The notes: a model not told the origin generated them from the sequence alone. DNA of 64,000 nt from CAWFGW01 sp963815495 (GCA_963815495.1 CAWFGW010000028.1:310001-374000), one strand, 5' to 3'; shown: positions 1 through 9,638, numbered from the stretch's first letter. Program-made: numbers and translations.

Positions 1-56
1 TCTTCAAAACTGAAATTTAAATGTTCATACCCGATTCTATTTTTGAATATATCCAT
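1..56 (-). CDS. Possible 5' end of a gene running off the window
   Basis: A minus-strand ATG at 56-54 opens 18 sense codons with no stop before the window edge (MDIFKNRIGYEHLNFSFE). It lies 74 bp downstream of the ABC-F gene in the same direction, so it could be the next gene of that transcript. No clear Shine-Dalgarno sequence is seen, which is common in Bacteroidota. The fragment is too short to assign a family, and the open frame could be chance. Confidence 0.3.
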   Translation of the reverse strand, partial: MDIFKNRIGYEHLNFSFE

Positions 57-130
57 GGTAATAAATCAAAAGAACTAAATTTCCTACGGAAGTAAATTAA
101 ATAGGGAGAAAAACCCTACAAATAAGAGTA

Positions 131-1762
131 TTACTTCTCTATTTCCTGTAGATTTTCCATTTTCTTGTTTCTCAAAAAGCCATTGATATCTTCAATGTGT
201 TCTTTCACTCGTTTGTTACCAAACTCATAGACTTTTTGAGCTAACCCATCCAAAAAATCCCGGTCGTGAGAGACTAGAATGATTGTCCCATCAAATTTCT
301 GAAGGGCTTCTTTTAATATGTCTTTGGTTTTCATGTCGAGGTGATTGGTAGGTTCATCCAGAATCAGCAGGTTAACAGGTTCTAGCAACAACTTAATCAT
401 CGCTAAACGTGTTTTTTCACCACCAGAAAGCACTTTTACTTTTTTGTCCCACGCTTCGCCTCCAAACATAAAGGCACCAAGGATATCTTTAATTTTGGTT
501 CTAATATCACCAACGGCTATGTTGTCTATCGTTTGAAAAACAGTTAATTCGCCATCTAGAAGGGCTGCTTGATTTTGTGCGAAATAACCAATTTGGGTAT
601 TGTGCCCTAGTTCAGCTTTCCCCTCAAAGTCTATTTCACCCATTATGGCTTTCACCATGGTTGATTTACCTTCGCCATTTTTTCCTACAAAAGCTACCTT
701 TTGACCTTTTTCAAGTACTAATGAAGCATTTTCAAATACTGTATGGTCATCATATTTTTTTGTCAATTCTTCCACCACAACAGGGTAGGTACCAGACCTT
801 GGAGCAGGAGAGAACCGTAAGTTTAGCGCAGAAGTATCTACTTCGTCAACCTCTACTAGTTCAAGTTTTTCAAGCATTTTCACACGCGATTGTACTTGAT
901 GAGTTTTTGAGTAGGTACCTTTAAAGCGTTCAATAAATTCGGTTGTTTCAGCTATAAATTTCTTTTGTTCGTCTGCTTGTTTTTGTTGTTGTTCTCTTCG
1001 TTCCTTTCGCAATTCTTGATATTGTGAATAAGTTACTTTGTAGTCATAAATTTGACCCATCGTCAACTCAATCGTTCTGTTGGTGATGTTGTCGACAAAG
1101 GTTCTATCGTGTGAAATAACTATAACTGCTTTTGCATTATTCACTAAAAAATCTTCTAACCACTGAATCGATTCAATATCCAGATGGTTTGTTGGCTCAT
1201 CTAACAAGATTAAATCTGGTTTTTGGAGCAATATTTTAGCAAGTTCAATACGCATTCTCCATCCACCACTAAATTCGTTGGTTTTTCTGGTAAAATCCTT
1301 TCTTGAAAACCCCAATCCTAACAGGGTTAATTCGATTTCAGCATCAAAGTTTGCATCTTCTATCGAATAGTATTTTTCACCTAATTCACTAACGCGTTCA
1401 ATTATTTTATAATATTCATCAGAGTCATAATCAGTTCTGGTTTCCAACTGTTTGTTTAAATCCTCCATTTCAGCTTTCATCTGAAGTATACTAGCAAAGG
1501 CTTTCGATGTTTCTTCAAATAGCGTGCAATCATCTTTGGTTAACAAATGTTGTGGTAAATAGGCAATAACCGCATTATTTGGTGCGGAAATTTTTCCTTT
1601 GGAGGGTGAATCTGCTCCAGCAATAATCTTTAAAAGAGTAGACTTTCCAGCCCCATTTTTCCCCATTAGGGCTATGCGATCATTCTCGTTAATGTTAAAA
1701 GTTATGTTACTAAATAAGGTGCTCCCACTAAATTCTACGCCTATACCGTCTACCGAAATCAT
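131..1762 (-). CDS. ABC-F family ATPase (ribosome-associated translation factor type)
   Basis: This 543-residue soluble protein has two tandem ABC ATPase domains and no membrane segments, the ABC-F layout (Uup/EttA/YdiF-like). Domain 1 has Walker A GKNGAGKST at residues 34-42, signature FSGGW and Walker B LILLDEPTNHLD near 185. Domain 2 has Walker A GKNGEGKST near 360, signature LSGGE and a second DEPTNHLD near 470. The linker at about 235-310 is charged and helical (RKERREQQQKQ...), like the P-site tRNA interaction motif of the family. ABC-F proteins bind the ribosomal E site and rescue or regulate elongation; some give antibiotic resistance, but nothing here points to resistance. The start follows a TAnnTTTG element by about 38 bp. 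Family is certain; the subfamily is not. Confidence 0.93.
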   Translation of the reverse strand: MISVDGIGVEFSGSTLFSNITFNINENDRIALMGKNGAGKSTLLKIIAGADSPSKGKISAPNNAVIAYLPQHLLTKDDCTLFEETSKAFASILQMKAEMEDLNKQLETRTDYDSDEYYKIIERVSELGEKYYSIEDANFDAEIELTLLGLGFSRKDFTRKTNEFSGGWRMRIELAKILLQKPDLILLDEPTNHLDIESIQWLEDFLVNNAKAVIVISHDRTFVDNITNRTIELTMGQIYDYKVTYSQYQELRKERREQQQKQADEQKKFIAETTEFIERFKGTYSKTHQVQSRVKMLEKLELVEVDEVDTSALNLRFSPAPRSGTYPVVVEELTKKYDDHTVFENASLVLEKGQKVAFVGKNGEGKSTMVKAIMGEIDFEGKAELGHNTQIGYFAQNQAALLDGELTVFQTIDNIAVGDIRTKIKDILGAFMFGGEAWDKKVKVLSGGEKTRLAMIKLLLEPVNLLILDEPTNHLDMKTKDILKEALQKFDGTIILVSHDRDFLDGLAQKVYEFGNKRVKEHIEDINGFLRNKKMENLQEIEK

Positions 1763-1799
1763 ACTTCAATATTGATTTTACACTTTTGTTTTTTCAAGG

Positions 1800-1807
1800 C
1801 AAATATA
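1800..1807 (-). promoter_or_regulatory. Putative -7 promoter element of the ABC-F gene
   Basis: Read on the minus strand this is TATATTTG, an exact match to the Bacteroidetes -7 consensus TAnnTTTG. It sits about 38 bp upstream of the ABC-F start codon. No convincing TTTG box lies 19-21 bp further upstream, so only half of the promoter is supported. Confidence 0.4.
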
Positions 1808-2166
1808 TAAGAATGTAATGCTGCTTGGAAACTTTATGGTCATCTTATATTAATCAATTAAAAAATAATGGAATTAAAATTTAGTAAGAATAAACATTAT
1901 TGTATTTCCAATGATTTTTTGTAGCCTTCAAAAATTATCATGATGAAAAATCATACGTTGAAAAAGTATAGGCAATCCTGCTATTATATTATGAAAATAT
2001 TATTCTTTATTTATTATAGCTACATTATGCGTAACAATTTGTTCACAGCCTTAGTGATAAAGACGTACATAAACATACTACTGTTAATTCGCAGACATCA
2101 GTAGAGAAAAAATAAAAAACACTTTTTCATTTATAGGTTCAAATAGGTTAAATAAAACCTAATTGT

Positions 2167-2286
2167 TTATATTAATTCAAGGTGTTTAAGGATATAGATT
2201 AGGTTCACAATCATTGAAGCCATTATAATCATAATGATTGTAATGGTAATAATAGGAACCTTAAACTTTAATATAAGATTCTTCAT
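2167..2286 (-). CDS. Tiny hydrophobic ORF, 39 aa (candidate small membrane protein)
   Basis: This is a 39-codon ORF in the 760-bp gap between the ABC-F gene and the EI24-domain gene. The product begins MKNLILKFK and continues with a run of Ile, Met, Val and Ala long enough for one membrane helix, ending near a Lys-His pair (basic N-terminus, single helix). It follows the 32-aa ORF at 2343-2441 on the same strand after 56 bp. No ribosome binding site is obvious. No family is recognised; AT-rich DNA readily yields such frames by chance. Confidence 0.35.
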   Translation of the reverse strand: MKNLILKFKVPIITITIIMIIMASMIVNLIYILKHLELI

Positions 2287-2342
2287 AGCTGTTGATTATT
2301 TGCTGGTAATCAACATTAATTTAATTATTAAATCTCTTAAAA

Positions 2343-2441
2343 TCAACCTGCTATAAAGAAAAAATATACAAGGTCAATAGCCACCGCTGCTGCAATTGTT
2401 AAGATTGAAATGTAAAGTTCTTTTGTCTTTTGCCTTTTCAT
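2343..2441 (-). CDS. Tiny hydrophobic ORF, 32 aa (candidate small membrane protein)
   Basis: The ORF encodes MKRQKTKELYISIL followed by a hydrophobic segment rich in Ala, Val, Ile and Phe, which would give one transmembrane helix after a strongly basic N-terminus (positive-inside). A purine-rich AGAGG lies 4 nt upstream of the ATG, a plausible ribosome binding site. Together with the neighbouring 39-aa ORF it forms a possible dicistronic unit. The product is too short for family assignment; conservation in relatives would be the test. Confidence 0.4.
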   Translation of the reverse strand: MKRQKTKELYISILTIAAAVAIDLVYFFFIAG

Positions 2442-2522
2442 ACTACCTCTTAGATTAGTTGAACATGATATAAATACTAGAACTCTAATTTCGTGCCAAA
2501 AAAATATGTTTATCTTTAATTT

Positions 2523-3386
2523 ATGTTAATCCGTTTCATTAAAGACTTCTATACTGGGCTTAAATCAATATTTGAAGCTGTGGTGCTCATTTTTGAACAT
2601 TGGCTTTGGTTGTTTTTTGTGTTTCCAGTCCTATTTTCCTTGGGGATTTTTTTTGGTGGAGAATATCTATTTGAAGAATTAAAGAAAATTAATCTTCAAT
2701 CAAGTATACGGAGTCTGGAATTTAAAGCTGATTTTTCTAATATCCGATTTGAAGGATTTCCAACTGATTCGGAAGAAATGGGGTTGTTGATTATAGCCGT
2801 GAAGTTGATTTTAGTAGTTGTTTCATTAAAGTTGAGTAAGTACATTATATTGATTTTGATGGCTCCTATTATGACTATCCTTTCTGCTCGCACAGAGTTT
2901 TTTCTTACAGGTAACAAATACCCTTTCAGCTTTAATCAGTTTGTAAACGACATTTATCGAGGAATTAACTTTGCTGTAAGAAACCTATTTAGACAAATGG
3001 TGATAATAGTAGGTTGGTACCTATTAACTTTATTAATACCATTTTTAGATCAGTTTACATTTTGGGTAGTGTTTTTTGTTGGTTCCTTTTATTACGGTGC
3101 ATCAATGATGGATTACACTAATGAGCGAAGAAGAATGAGTATGGAAGAAAGTATTGGTTTTATAAGACGCCATGCTGGAATTACTATGGCTATAGGAATG
3201 TTGTTTTACGCCTTATTTTTTGTGACTTATATTGGGATTATTTTTGCGCCTATCATTTGTATTATAGCAGCAACTTATGCAATACACCAACGGGTGGATT
3301 TAAGTAAAAATCGACATGCTGTGAAAGTAGAGACAAAAAGTAAAGAAGAGGTTGTAATAGAGGATGATGACTGGGCTGATGGTTGA
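2523..3386 (+). CDS. EI24/CysZ-like integral membrane protein
   Basis: The 287-residue protein matches the layout of the EI24 domain family (includes sulfate permease-like CysZ). The N-terminus (FIKDFYTGLKSIFEAV) leads into a hydrophobic helix at about 22-45. Further membrane segments lie near 90-115, 155-185 and 213-245, followed by a basic-then-acidic cytoplasmic tail ending in EDDDWADG. A role in sulfate uptake is only known for CysZ proper; most Bacteroidota members are uncharacterised. The gene is followed after 38 bp by the BioF-like gene on the same strand, so the two may be cotranscribed. The upstream sequence TATCTTTA at 2511 resembles a -7 element and would give a very short leader. 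Confidence 0.75.
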   Translation: MLIRFIKDFYTGLKSIFEAVVLIFEHWLWLFFVFPVLFSLGIFFGGEYLFEELKKINLQSSIRSLEFKADFSNIRFEGFPTDSEEMGLLIIAVKLILVVVSLKLSKYIILILMAPIMTILSARTEFFLTGNKYPFSFNQFVNDIYRGINFAVRNLFRQMVIIVGWYLLTLLIPFLDQFTFWVVFFVGSFYYGASMMDYTNERRRMSMEESIGFIRRHAGITMAIGMLFYALFFVTYIGIIFAPIICIIAATYAIHQRVDLSKNRHAVKVETKSKEEVVIEDDDWADG

Positions 3387-3424
3387 GTTGTTAACTTCAT
3401 GCTGGTAATTATAATTAAAAGAAG

Positions 3425-4528
3425 GTGAATAAAGCTTTACAGGAGAAATTAGCTCAACGTAAAAATAGTGGACAACTCAGATCGCTGAAAGTAAATTCAG
3501 GAATGATTGATTTTGCCTCTAATGACTATTTGGGCTTATCTCAAAACTTAGAGCTAATCGATAAGGTTGCCACTTCGTATCAAAAAGCAGGTGCTAGTCT
3601 TGGTTCAGGGGGATCACGATTATTGACAGGTAATTCTAGTTACATTGAACATTTGGAAATTTTTTTAGCACAAGTACATCAAGGTGAATCAGCTTTGGTA
3701 ATGAATTCGGGTTATGTGGCTAACTTATCTGTGTTTTCCACCATCCCTCAAAAAGGTGATACAGTAATTTATGATGAATTAATTCACGCTTGTATTAAAG
3801 ATGGAGTACGACTAAGTCATGCCAACCATTATTCATTTAAGCATAATGATCTTACATCCCTTGAAGTCAAATTAAAAAAAGCAATTGGAACTGTTTATGT
3901 GGCCGTGGAGTCGGTTTATTCTATGGATGGGGATGAAGCCCCTTTAAAAGCCCTTGTGGAACTTTGTAATCACTATGAGGCCCATTTAATTGTTGACGAG
4001 GCCCATTCGACTGGTATTTATGGAAAAGATGGAAGTGGTTTGTGTTGTGCTTTAGGGTTAGAGAAAGAAGTGTTTATTCGGATTCATACCTTTGGAAAAG
4101 GGATTGGTTGTCATGGTGCATGTGTAATAGCTTCTACAGATGTTAAAGACTATTTAATCAACTTTGCACGCCCGTTTATTTATACTACTGCAATGCCGTT
4201 ACATGGAATTATATCCATTTGGGAAGCTTATAAATATATTGCTGTGAATCATGATATCCAGGAACAGCTGCAATCAAGAATAGCTTTTTTTCGGAAAAAA
4301 ATCCCGACTTCTATTGAAAGTCATTCCCCCATTCAAATCATCATTATATCTGGAAACGAAGAAGTGAAAAAGAAAGCTTTGATGCTTCAAAAAAATGGTT
4401 TTGATATAAGACCTGTATTGAGTCCCACGGTGAGGGATGGGAGAGAAAGGCTTCGAATTTGTATACATTCATTTAATTCGAATGAAGAGATTGAAAAATT
4501 AGGGAGTTTGTTACACTGCAGAAATTAG
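3425..4528 (+). CDS. bioF: 8-amino-7-oxononanoate synthase-like PLP enzyme
   Basis: This is a 367-residue alpha-oxoamine synthase of fold-type I. Family marks are FASNDYLGLSQN near residue 32, GSGGSRLLTGN near 62, the VDEAHSTG motif that holds the PLP-binding Asp, and the Schiff-base lysine in TFGKG at about residue 225. BioF condenses pimeloyl-ACP (or -CoA) with alanine in biotin synthesis; close relatives include 2-amino-3-ketobutyrate CoA ligase and serine palmitoyltransferase. The start is a GTG, chosen because it gives the expected N-terminus and nothing better lies upstream. No other bio genes are nearby, so the biotin assignment rests on similarity alone. Confidence 0.8.
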   Translation: MNKALQEKLAQRKNSGQLRSLKVNSGMIDFASNDYLGLSQNLELIDKVATSYQKAGASLGSGGSRLLTGNSSYIEHLEIFLAQVHQGESALVMNSGYVANLSVFSTIPQKGDTVIYDELIHACIKDGVRLSHANHYSFKHNDLTSLEVKLKKAIGTVYVAVESVYSMDGDEAPLKALVELCNHYEAHLIVDEAHSTGIYGKDGSGLCCALGLEKEVFIRIHTFGKGIGCHGACVIASTDVKDYLINFARPFIYTTAMPLHGIISIWEAYKYIAVNHDIQEQLQSRIAFFRKKIPTSIESHSPIQIIIISGNEEVKKKALMLQKNGFDIRPVLSPTVRDGRERLRICIHSFNSNEEIEKLGSLLHCRN

Positions 4529-4540
4529 TCGTCTTTAAAG

Positions 4541-5128
4541 TTATTCTTCAGCAGTATGTGAGGGGTCATACTCAATCAACTCTCCGTCTAAATATTTTTT
4601 ATAGCGTGCGCAATCCATTACTCCATGTTCGTTAGAATAAGCGCAGGTTTTATATACAGTACCAAATTTAGATTGCTTTATAATTACCCCCGTACCACTA
4701 CAAATAGGACAAACGACATGTTCTTTTCCTTGACACGGGTCATCCTGAACTGAAATAAACGCTTCATCTTCTATGTCATCCACTTTTTCATTCGGGTTTC
4801 CTTCTCCCATAGATTCCAACAAGGCGATGGTTTCGTGATAATACACCCCGACAGTGTCAGTTAAGTCTAAATATTTCCACAAAAACCGCAAGCTATTTCT
4901 CGTTCTACCAGTATGATATAATGTGTTCCCCATGTAGTAACAAATTTCATCGGGCAACACAATGCCTGGTTTCATCAGTTCACCAAACGTAACACCAGCC
5001 TTTTCATATTGCTCGTTCTCCATATAATATACACCTTTTTTCACTTTCTCCATAGTAAGAGAGTCAATGGGAAGTGCTTGTGTGGATAAGCTCAGAGTAA
5101 ATATGAGAAAGGTTATAAACAGTTTCAT
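4541..5128 (-). CDS. Secreted TPR-like protein with a CxxCxGxG zinc-finger-like motif
   Basis: The 195-residue protein has a short N-terminal signal peptide (MKLFITFLIFTLSLSTQA). A TPR-like helical region at about 25-115 follows (VYYMENEQYEKAGVTF...). The C-terminal part has the motif CPICSGTG (CxxCxGxG, as in DnaJ zinc repeats) flanked by further cysteines (DPCQGKEHVVC, TCAYSNEHGVMDC). Its ATG overlaps the dnaE stop codon (TAATG), which implies translational coupling to dnaE although the product appears exported. No function is recognised. The zinc-binding idea comes from cysteine spacing only. The gene is convergent with the bioF-like gene. Confidence 0.7.
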   Translation of the reverse strand: MKLFITFLIFTLSLSTQALPIDSLTMEKVKKGVYYMENEQYEKAGVTFGELMKPGIVLPDEICYYMGNTLYHTGRTRNSLRFLWKYLDLTDTVGVYYHETIALLESMGEGNPNEKVDDIEDEAFISVQDDPCQGKEHVVCPICSGTGVIIKQSKFGTVYKTCAYSNEHGVMDCARYKKYLDGELIEYDPSHTAEE

Positions 5129-8100
5129 TAAGCCATTATTTTACATTTCACACCATGCATGTTACTTAAAGAGTTAATCAGTTCATTGGTTGGTTCTACT
5201 TTAAATTTACGAGAAACCATGTCAACTTTTAAGTTCTTGGATGTATCAACAATATTAATATTAACGGTTAGATTACCTTCATTATTTGATAAAATAGTCG
5301 TTAAGTCCGTGATGAATGTTTGATTCACACTAAGAATGTCAATGTCTAAAGCAATTCCTTTTGTCAACGTATCTCTTAAGTCAGTTAATAACTTAAAGGA
5401 TAGTGCTGTCACATCCCAATCATCATTGGTGAGAACGATGTTAGGGTTATCTTTTCGTTCTTTCTCTTTTCGCCAGTTGAGCTCCACTCGACCTCTAACA
5501 TGTAAAAATTCACCTTCACGGAAAAAATGGGCGTTTTCTAAATAGGTTTTACCCATTACAAACAACTCCAGGTTTCCTGAGAAGTCTTCAATGGTCATGA
5601 TGCCAAATGGTTTACCCGTTTTGGTTTGTCCGTTTCTCACAGCTGTGACGATACCAGCTACAGTAATGTCTCGACCTTTATACTCGTGGTACCTCGAAAT
5701 TTCGCACGTGCAAAAATTATCCATTTCAAGCTTAAATTGCTCAAGTGGGTGGCCTGATATATATAACCCAACAACATCTTTTTCGAGGTTGAGTTCTTCT
5801 AATTGCGTGAAAGGTTCACAGTTAGGTACTTTTGGGGGAGCAATGTCGATAACACTTCCGCCACCAAAAAGAGAAGCTTGATTACTTTCTTTTTCAGATT
5901 GTAGTTTGTTGGCATATTTTACCACGCGCTCAATCAAGGTGCCGTCACCATCTACATCAACAAGGTATTGTCTTCTATGGAAATCTTTAAAGCAGTCAAA
6001 TCCGCCAGCCATTGCTAAACTTTCGAAAGTTTTTTTGTTGACTTTTCGTAAATCGACTCGTTGAGAAAAATCGTAGATGTCTGTATATTTCCCACCTTTG
6101 TTACGCTCTTCAATGATACTTTCAATAGCAGCTTCGCCAGCACCTTTGATAGCACCCATCCCAAAACGAATTTCACCTTTTTCGTTTACAGTGAATTTGA
6201 GGTTGGACTCGTTCACATCAGGTCCTAATACTGGAACGCCCATTCGCTTACACTCTTCCATGAAAAAAGTCACATCCTTGATTTGTCCCATGTTGTTACT
6301 CAACACGGAAGCCATATATTCTGCAGGGTAATGGGCTTTTAAATAAGCTGTTTGAAAAGCGATGTAGGCATAACAAGTCGAGTGTGATTTGTTAAATGCA
6401 TAGGCAGCAAAAGCTTCCCAATCTTTCCAGATTTTTTCTAATTTCTTTTCATCGTGACCTCTTTCCTTGGCTTGGAGGATAAATTGCGGTTTCATTTTAT
6501 CCAGTACCGCAATTTGTTTTTTACCCATTGCCTTTCTCAGCACATCGGCTTCACCTTTGGTAAAACCAGCTAATTTTTGGGACAGAAGCATGACTTGCTC
6601 CTGATAAACCGTAATTCCGTAGGTTTCCTTTAAATACTCTTCCAGCGCTGGCAAATCGTATTCAATCGCTTCTGTACCATGCTTTCTTTTTACGAATGAG
6701 GGAATATACTCCAATGGCCCAGGTCTATAAAGGGCATTCATGGCAATTAAATCTGCAAAAACAGTAGGCTTTAAGTCTCGTAAGTACTTTTGCATCCCTG
6801 GGGATTCATATTGAAATATCCCTACGGTTTCACCACGTTGGAAAAGCTCGTAAGTCAGTTGATCATCCAGCGGAAAGTCATCAGGGACTAAATCAATGTT
6901 ATGTCGTTCTTTTACATTTAAAACAGCATATTTTATGAGGGTAAGAGTTTTTAAACCTAAAAAGTCCATTTTTAACAAGCCAGCATCTTCCACCACAGAG
7001 TTGTCGAACTGGGTACAATACATATCGCTATCTTTGGCTAAAGCAACAGGCACAAAGTTGGTGATGTCATCAGGGGTGATGATAACACCACAGGCGTGAA
7101 TCCCTGTATTTCGTACAGACCCCTCTAAAATGCGCGCTTGGTTTAAGACTTGAGCTTCTAAGTTGCTGCCATTTGAAATGTCTTTCAACATGTTTGCCTT
7201 AGCAACTTCATCTAAATTACCTTTTAACTTTTCCTTTAAAGCTTTGTCATCAAGTGTAAAGAGTTTACTGAGTTTAATATCAGGAACAAGTTTAGACATC
7301 CGATCAGCATCGGGGAGGGGAAGTTCCATCACTCGGGCAGTATCTCGAATAGAAGATTTTGCTGCCATGGTACCGTAAGTAATGATTTGAGCCACCTGAT
7401 TAGCTCCATACTTGTTGATCACATAATCAATGACCTTTTGACGGCCTTCATCATCAAAGTCAATATCAATATCGGGCATTGATATACGGTCAGGATTCAA
7501 AAAACGCTCAAAAAGCAGGTCGTATTTAATGGGGTCAACATTGGTGATTTCTATGCAATAAGCTACGGCTGAACCCGCAGCTGAACCACGCCCGGGTCCT
7601 ACGGAAACCCCCATTCTTCGTGCTTCACGGATAAAATCTTCTACAATTAAGAAATAACCAGGGTAACCAGTTTTTTGTATAATTGATAACTCGAAGTCCA
7701 GTCGTTCGCGTATTTCGTCAGTAATTTCTTCATAGCGCCTCTTTGCACCTTCATAAGTGAGGTGTCTTAAGTAATTGTTTTCACCAATTTTAAGCGAAGC
7801 ATCCTCCTCATCTTTTGGATCTCTGAACTGTTCAGGAATGGTGAATTTTGGGAGTAAGACATCGCGCTCAAGCGTATAGCTTTCACATTGGTTAACAATA
7901 TCAGCGACATTTTTTATCGCTTCAGGTAAATCCGAAAAGAGCTCTTTCATCTCTTCCTGGCTCTTGATATAGAATTCATCGTTGGGAAAGCCATAACGGA
8001 ATTCTTTTCCACGCTTACCAATGTATCGTTTCGGTTTAGAAACCGGATCGGCATCTTTCACACACAAGAGCACATCATGTGCTTTAGCCTCCGGTTGTGT

Positions 8101-9441
8101 GGTATAATACGTGTTGTTGGTGGCGATGTACTTGATGTTGTGTTTTTTTGCAAAATCAAGTAATATGGTGTTCACGTGATTTTCTTCCTCGACTTGATGT
8201 CGGGTAATTTCAATATAAAAATTATCACCAAAATGTTCTTTGTACCATAGGAGTGACTCTTCTGCAATTTCAACACCTTCATTTAATATTTGATAGGGCA
8301 CTTGTCCCCACAATCCACCAGTGGTGACAATAAGGTCGTCTTTGTATTGCAATAACGCCTCTCTGTCAATTCGAGGCACATAATAAAAACCTTCCGTAAA
8401 GGCGATAGAAGATAACTTTGCTAGGTTGTGGTAGCCTTTTTTGTTTTTGGCTATAACCACCGTTTGAAAGCCATTATTCTGGTTCTTTTTATCTCTTCTG
8501 TCGGGGCAAAGGTTAAACTCACAACCTAAGATAGGTTTTATATCTGCTTTTAAACAGGCTCTTACAAAATGAAAAGCTGCCATCATGTTACCATGATCGG
8601 TTAAGGCGATAGCAGGCATGTTATGATTCTTAGCCGCATTGACAATGGCCTCAACTTGAGAAGTTGCTTGTAGAATTGAAAACTGTGAGTGAACATGTAA
8701 ATGAGAAAAAGGAGTTTCAACAATTTCTTCTAACCCTTCTTCATCAATTTCTCCAATTGGAGGTACAACTGTAGCAGTTTCTTCCTGAGCGACTTTAAAG
8801 TTTGCCTCGGCTAATTGGGGAGCTTCGTAATTGATGTTAGTATAATCGGTGATATCATCCCGTTTGATTACTCCTTCAGTAATTAATCCAAAGAAACAAC
8901 GCGCAGTCGCATCAACATCATAAGCCGCATCGTGGGCATCACCAAAACCTTCACCAAATAATTTGTTGTGCAGCTCTGTTAAAGTAGGCCATTTAAACTT
9001 TCCACCTCTACCACCCGGGATGGCACAAAAATCGGTTCCTTCATCTTTCGTGTCGATGATTTCTTTTTCAACAATGATGGGTTGAAGAATGCCTTTTCTA
9101 AAAAATTCAGCGCCAACCACATTAACATCAAATTCGATGTTATGTCCGACATTGTATTTTGCCCGTTCTAAGTCTTTATTGAATTCTTCAAGAACAAATT
9201 TTAAGTCATGGCCGTCTCGCATTGCTCGTTCCGTAGATATGCCATGAACCTTTTCCGCATTGTAGGGAATGGTATACCCTTCTGGTTTTACAATGTAGTT
9301 GTGTGCTTGAATTAATGTTCCATCATAATCATGTAGTTGCCAAGCCAGCTGCACCATTCTGGGCCAATTGTCCGAATCGGAAATAGGGGCATTGTAGTTT
9401 TTAGGTAAACCAGTGGTTTCGGTATCGAAAATCAGGAACAT
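5128..9441 (-). CDS. dnaE: DNA polymerase III alpha subunit with fused N-terminal 3'-5' exonuclease
   Basis: This 1437-residue replicative polymerase is longer than the about 1160 residues of E. coli DnaE because of an extra N-terminal domain. Residues 1-200 are a DnaQ-like DEDDh exonuclease: FDTETTGL with D6 and E8, then HDAAYDVDA. A PHP domain begins near 246 (HLHVHSQFS, LTDHGNMMA). The polymerase core has GPGRGSAAGS and the catalytic PDIDIDF near 650-656. Helix-hairpin-helix and OB-fold regions (ITVAGIVTAVRNGQTKTG) are near the C-terminus. The fusion lets proofreading travel with polymerization, as in PolC but with the domains in a different order. A downstream TPR gene overlaps the stop codon. 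The start is supported by the exonuclease motif directly after the Met. Confidence 0.96.
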   Translation of the reverse strand: MFLIFDTETTGLPKNYNAPISDSDNWPRMVQLAWQLHDYDGTLIQAHNYIVKPEGYTIPYNAEKVHGISTERAMRDGHDLKFVLEEFNKDLERAKYNVGHNIEFDVNVVGAEFFRKGILQPIIVEKEIIDTKDEGTDFCAIPGGRGGKFKWPTLTELHNKLFGEGFGDAHDAAYDVDATARCFFGLITEGVIKRDDITDYTNINYEAPQLAEANFKVAQEETATVVPPIGEIDEEGLEEIVETPFSHLHVHSQFSILQATSQVEAIVNAAKNHNMPAIALTDHGNMMAAFHFVRACLKADIKPILGCEFNLCPDRRDKKNQNNGFQTVVIAKNKKGYHNLAKLSSIAFTEGFYYVPRIDREALLQYKDDLIVTTGGLWGQVPYQILNEGVEIAEESLLWYKEHFGDNFYIEITRHQVEEENHVNTILLDFAKKHNIKYIATNNTYYTTQPEAKAHDVLLCVKDADPVSKPKRYIGKRGKEFRYGFPNDEFYIKSQEEMKELFSDLPEAIKNVADIVNQCESYTLERDVLLPKFTIPEQFRDPKDEEDASLKIGENNYLRHLTYEGAKRRYEEITDEIRERLDFELSIIQKTGYPGYFLIVEDFIREARRMGVSVGPGRGSAAGSAVAYCIEITNVDPIKYDLLFERFLNPDRISMPDIDIDFDDEGRQKVIDYVINKYGANQVAQIITYGTMAAKSSIRDTARVMELPLPDADRMSKLVPDIKLSKLFTLDDKALKEKLKGNLDEVAKANMLKDISNGSNLEAQVLNQARILEGSVRNTGIHACGVIITPDDITNFVPVALAKDSDMYCTQFDNSVVEDAGLLKMDFLGLKTLTLIKYAVLNVKERHNIDLVPDDFPLDDQLTYELFQRGETVGIFQYESPGMQKYLRDLKPTVFADLIAMNALYRPGPLEYIPSFVKRKHGTEAIEYDLPALEEYLKETYGITVYQEQVMLLSQKLAGFTKGEADVLRKAMGKKQIAVLDKMKPQFILQAKERGHDEKKLEKIWKDWEAFAAYAFNKSHSTCYAYIAFQTAYLKAHYPAEYMASVLSNNMGQIKDVTFFMEECKRMGVPVLGPDVNESNLKFTVNEKGEIRFGMGAIKGAGEAAIESIIEERNKGGKYTDIYDFSQRVDLRKVNKKTFESLAMAGGFDCFKDFHRRQYLVDVDGDGTLIERVVKYANKLQSEKESNQASLFGGGSVIDIAPPKVPNCEPFTQLEELNLEKDVVGLYISGHPLEQFKLEMDNFCTCEISRYHEYKGRDITVAGIVTAVRNGQTKTGKPFGIMTIEDFSGNLELFVMGKTYLENAHFFREGEFLHVRGRVELNWRKEKERKDNPNIVLTNDDWDVTALSFKLLTDLRDTLTKGIALDIDILSVNQTFITDLTTILSNNEGNLTVNINIVDTSKNLKVDMVSRKFKVEPTNELINSLSNMHGVKCKIMA

Positions 9442-9638
9442 AGGAATCGGAAATTGATAGTATTCTTAGAGCAGTATAAAAATACATAATTCGATTTTTA
9501 TATCGGTGAACATGTGTTCAAGTGTGGAAATCTTTTAATCTTAAATTTTCATGAAAAAAATTTTTAAGAATAAAAAACAGGAAATCAGTGAGTTGCTAAT
9601 TTTGATTTATTGAAACATGATTTTTTTATGTTCAGGTG

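Noticed and set aside
345..924. Plus-strand frames of 63 and 115 codons over the ABC-F gene
   Set aside because: Shadows of a strongly conserved minus-strand coding sequence, with no features of their own.
131..1762. Antibiotic-resistance ABC-F protein
   Set aside because: Nothing in the sequence separates it from housekeeping ABC-F members, and no leader-peptide attenuator or resistance neighbours are present.
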